Positions 6,021 through 7,882 of a DNA stretch of 7,882 nucleotides are shown here, one piece after another. Every line of letters starts with the position of its first letter. The stretch's first letter is position 1. Position numbers and translations under genes: made by a program. Location: positions 1-7,882 of the forward strand of contig RKSI01000157.1 of the NCBI GenBank assembly GCA_007570905.1. The letters are read 5' to 3'. Source of the DNA: Gammaproteobacteria bacterium (GTDB lineage Bacteria; Pseudomonadota; Gammaproteobacteria; Poriferisulfidales; Oxydemutatoraceae). The notes beneath the pieces were generated by a model that saw only the letters and a list, made by a program, of their open reading frames with translations, ran no database searches and was not told where the DNA came from.

Positions 6021-7406
6021 ATGGCATCCAGCACACAGCACTACACCCACGGCCAGTGGACCTCGCGCCTCGTGTTTGTTTTCGCGGCCACCGGCTCCGC
6101 CGTCGGCCTCGGCAACATCTGGAAGTTTCCGTACATGGCCGGTGAAAACGGCGGCAGTTCGTTCATCCTGATTTATCTCGCGTGCGTGGCGTTCATCGCG
6201 CTGCCCATCCTGAGCGCCGAACTCCTGATTGGGCGGCACGGCAAGCGCAGCCCGGTGAATGTGTTCCGGCGCTTTCACCGCGACTACGGCACGCCGGCGG
6301 TGTGGCGCTTCGCCGGCTGGCTCGGCGTGCTCGCCGGGTTTCTGATTCTGTCGTATTACAGCGTCATCGCCGGCTGGGTCATCGCATATGTGTTTCAGGC
6401 CGGCGCCGGCGCCTTCGCCAACGCCACCGCCGACAGCATCGCCAGCAATTTCAACGGCCTGGTGAGCGACCCCGAACGCCTGACGCTGTGGCACACCTTT
6501 TTCATGATACTCACGGTCGCGGTGCTGATGCGCGGCATTCACAAGGGCATAGAGCGCGTCGTAAAATACTTCATGCCGCTGTTGCTGGCGCTGATATTGG
6601 GGCTGATTTTCTACAACTTCTTCGTCGGCGACATGGCGCGCACCATGAACTTCATGTTCTCGTTTGACTTCGGCAAGGTCACCGGCGAGACCGTGCTGAT
6701 GGCGCTGGGGCAGGCGTTCTTTTCGCTGAGCCTCGGCATGGGCGCGATGATGATTTACGGCTCATACCTGCCGGACAGCGCGCCGTTGTTCGGCACCGCC
6801 TCGGTCGTCGCGTTCGCCGACACGCTGGTCGCGCTGCTGGCCGGGCTGATGATTTTTCCGCTGCTGTTCGCCTTCGGCATGGAACCGGCGCAGGGCGTCG
6901 GCCTGATATTCAAGACGCTGCCGCTGGCGTTTTCGCAGATGCCGGGCGGCGTTGTTTTCGGCACGCTGTTCTTTTTCCTGCTGCTGATTGCGGCGTGGAC
7001 ATCGGCGCTGTCGCTGCTGGAGCCGATCATCGCCTGGGCCGTCGAGCACCTGGCGTGGAGCCGCGTCAAGGCCTCCGTCACCGCCGGCGCCGTCGCCTGG
7101 CTGATAGGGCTTGGCACGGTCTTTTCCTTCAACCTGTGGCAGGACATCAAGTTGTGGGACAAGACGCTGTTTGACCTGCTTGATTACCTCACTTCCAACA
7201 TCATGCTGCCGCTCGGCGGCCTTCTGGTTGTGCTGTTCGTCGGCTGGATGCTGCCCGGCGCGGCGGTGCGGGCCGAAGCCGGCTTTCGCAGCGAGCGCCT
7301 TTACCGCCTGTGGCGCGTGGTGGTGCGCTGGATTGCGCCGGCGGCGGTGGTGCTGATTCTGTTTCACCTGCTCGGCTGGGAAATCATCCGGCAGATGATG
7401 AACTGA
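6021..7406 (+). CDS. Sodium-dependent transporter, neurotransmitter:sodium symporter (NSS/SNF) family
   Basis: This 461-residue inner-membrane protein has the LeuT fold and should couple Na+ entry to uptake of an amino acid or similar amine; the substrate cannot be read from sequence. TM1 carries GSAVGLGNIWKFPY (25-38), the unwound ion and substrate segment. TM6 carries the SLSLGMGAMMIYGSYL stretch (235-250), and TM8 has AAWTS (324-328), whose A, T and S match Na2-site positions in LeuT. D267 in TM7 (FADTLVALLAG) is a candidate for the acidic side chain that replaces chloride in bacterial members. About 11-12 hydrophobic segments are visible, the last near 435-455. The reading frame is open back to 5919, but those 34 extra codons cross the smpB start and the promoter and do not resemble the family, so I take the ATG at 6021, with a weak GGAAAG 7 nt before it. 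ratA follows after 48 nt. Confidence 0.93.
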   Translation: MASSTQHYTHGQWTSRLVFVFAATGSAVGLGNIWKFPYMAGENGGSSFILIYLACVAFIALPILSAELLIGRHGKRSPVNVFRRFHRDYGTPAVWRFAGWLGVLAGFLILSYYSVIAGWVIAYVFQAGAGAFANATADSIASNFNGLVSDPERLTLWHTFFMILTVAVLMRGIHKGIERVVKYFMPLLLALILGLIFYNFFVGDMARTMNFMFSFDFGKVTGETVLMALGQAFFSLSLGMGAMMIYGSYLPDSAPLFGTASVVAFADTLVALLAGLMIFPLLFAFGMEPAQGVGLIFKTLPLAFSQMPGGVVFGTLFFFLLLIAAWTSALSLLEPIIAWAVEHLAWSRVKASVTAGAVAWLIGLGTVFSFNLWQDIKLWDKTLFDLLDYLTSNIMLPLGGLLVVLFVGWMLPGAAVRAEAGFRSERLYRLWRVVVRWIAPAAVVLILFHLLGWEIIRQMMN

Positions 7407-7454
7407 CGGGCGAGTGGCGCCGCTGATTGTGTTTTGCCCGGCACGGTGGCCGGC

Positions 7455-7882
7455 ATGAGCCGGGTGACGCGCGAGGCCGTCGTGCCCTACACCTGCGACC
7501 AGATGTACGCGCTGGTAACCGACATTTCCGCCTACGACCGCTTTTTGCCGTGGTGCCGCTCGACCGCGGTCGAGCCGCTTGCCGACGGGCGCGTGCGCGC
7601 GCGGCTGGAGATCCGGCACGGCGGCATGGACTTGTCGTTCGCCACCGTCAACCGCAACACGCCGCCGCAAAGCATTGAGATGGAACTGGCCGAAGGCCCT
7701 TTCCGGCAGTTGCGCGGCGGCTGGCGCTTCACGCCGCTGGGCGACGACGGCTGCAAAATCGCGTTCAGCGTCGGCTTTGAGTTCGCCGCGCCGTTTTACA
7801 GGATATTCCTGGGCCGGTTTTTCAACCGCATTACCGCGTCGCTGATGGACGCCTTTCTTGAACGCGCGCGCGCCGTTTATGG
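7455..7882 (+). CDS. ratA: RatA family protein (SRPBCC/START, Coq10-like), partial at right edge
   Basis: From the ATG at 7455 the frame stays open to the window end: 142 full codons plus two bases. It resembles E. coli RatA (about 145-158 residues) throughout: R-x-x-V-P-Y near the start (6-12), the FLPWC motif (30-34), GPFRQLRGGWRFTPL (81-95), FEF (108-110) and the C-terminal helix FNRITASLMDAFLERARAVY (123-142). Only a few residues are therefore missing. E. coli RatA was described as a toxin blocking 70S ribosome association; the wider family includes the ubiquinone-binding Coq10/polyketide-cyclase-like proteins, so a lipid or quinone-binding role is equally possible. An in-frame GTG at 7446 is an alternative start; the GGTGG at 7445-7449 would serve the ATG weakly. 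It probably shares a transcript with the transporter gene upstream. Confidence 0.9.
   Translation, partial: MSRVTREAVVPYTCDQMYALVTDISAYDRFLPWCRSTAVEPLADGRVRARLEIRHGGMDLSFATVNRNTPPQSIEMELAEGPFRQLRGGWRFTPLGDDGCKIAFSVGFEFAAPFYRIFLGRFFNRITASLMDAFLERARAVY

Noticed and set aside
6762..7670. A 302-codon minus-strand frame opposite the transporter and ratA
   Set aside because: Same GC-driven shadow effect; Arg/Gln/His-rich product, and both genes on the plus strand match known families over their full length.
1..7882. KOPS-like GGGNAGGG sites that FtsK might read
   Set aside because: Scanning both strands by eye I found no exact match to the E. coli consensus; the motif in this lineage may differ.
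7455..7882. Treating ratA as evidence for a full toxin-antitoxin pair
   Set aside because: No RatB (RnfH-like) partner is visible in the window, and the family's toxin role is disputed against a quinone-binding role.

Overview
The window is a compact, GC-rich (roughly two-thirds GC by eye) chromosomal housekeeping segment of a Gram-negative bacterium, most likely a gammaproteobacterium. LolA implies an outer membrane. The trxB / ftsK-lolA arrangement is familiar from gammaproteobacteria such as Pseudomonas, and smpB near ratA is also typical of the class. I see no insertion sequence, tRNA, rRNA, CRISPR array, prophage gene or other sign of recent transfer.

Layout. Minus strand, 2224 down to 10: trxB (thioredoxin reductase) followed by an 11-bp-overlapping gene for a FemAB/GNAT-like N-acyltransferase (PF04339/DUF482 type). 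A 137-bp divergent control region (2225-2361) separates trxB from ftsK. Plus strand, 2362-5392: ftsK (short DNA translocase, TTG start) and, 4 nt later, lolA (periplasmic lipoprotein carrier, GTG start), which look like one operon. A 74-bp convergent gap (5393-5466) holds GC-rich hairpins. Minus strand, 5937-5467: smpB (trans-translation). A short divergent region (5938-6020) carries promoter-like sequences for both strands. Plus strand, 6021-7406: a sodium-dependent NSS/SNF-family transporter, then ratA, an almost complete SRPBCC/Coq10-like gene cut by the right edge.

Functionally the genes cover thiol redox balance, chromosome segregation at the septum, lipoprotein sorting, ribosome rescue and amino-acid-type solute uptake. 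Apart from the two short operons (trxB-acyltransferase and ftsK-lolA) they do not form one pathway. I found no convincing undescribed system. The points most worth a second look are the face-to-face promoter candidates between smpB and the transporter, the transporter gene lying between smpB and ratA, a 12-bp tandem repeat inside ftsK, and the trxB-acyltransferase overlap.
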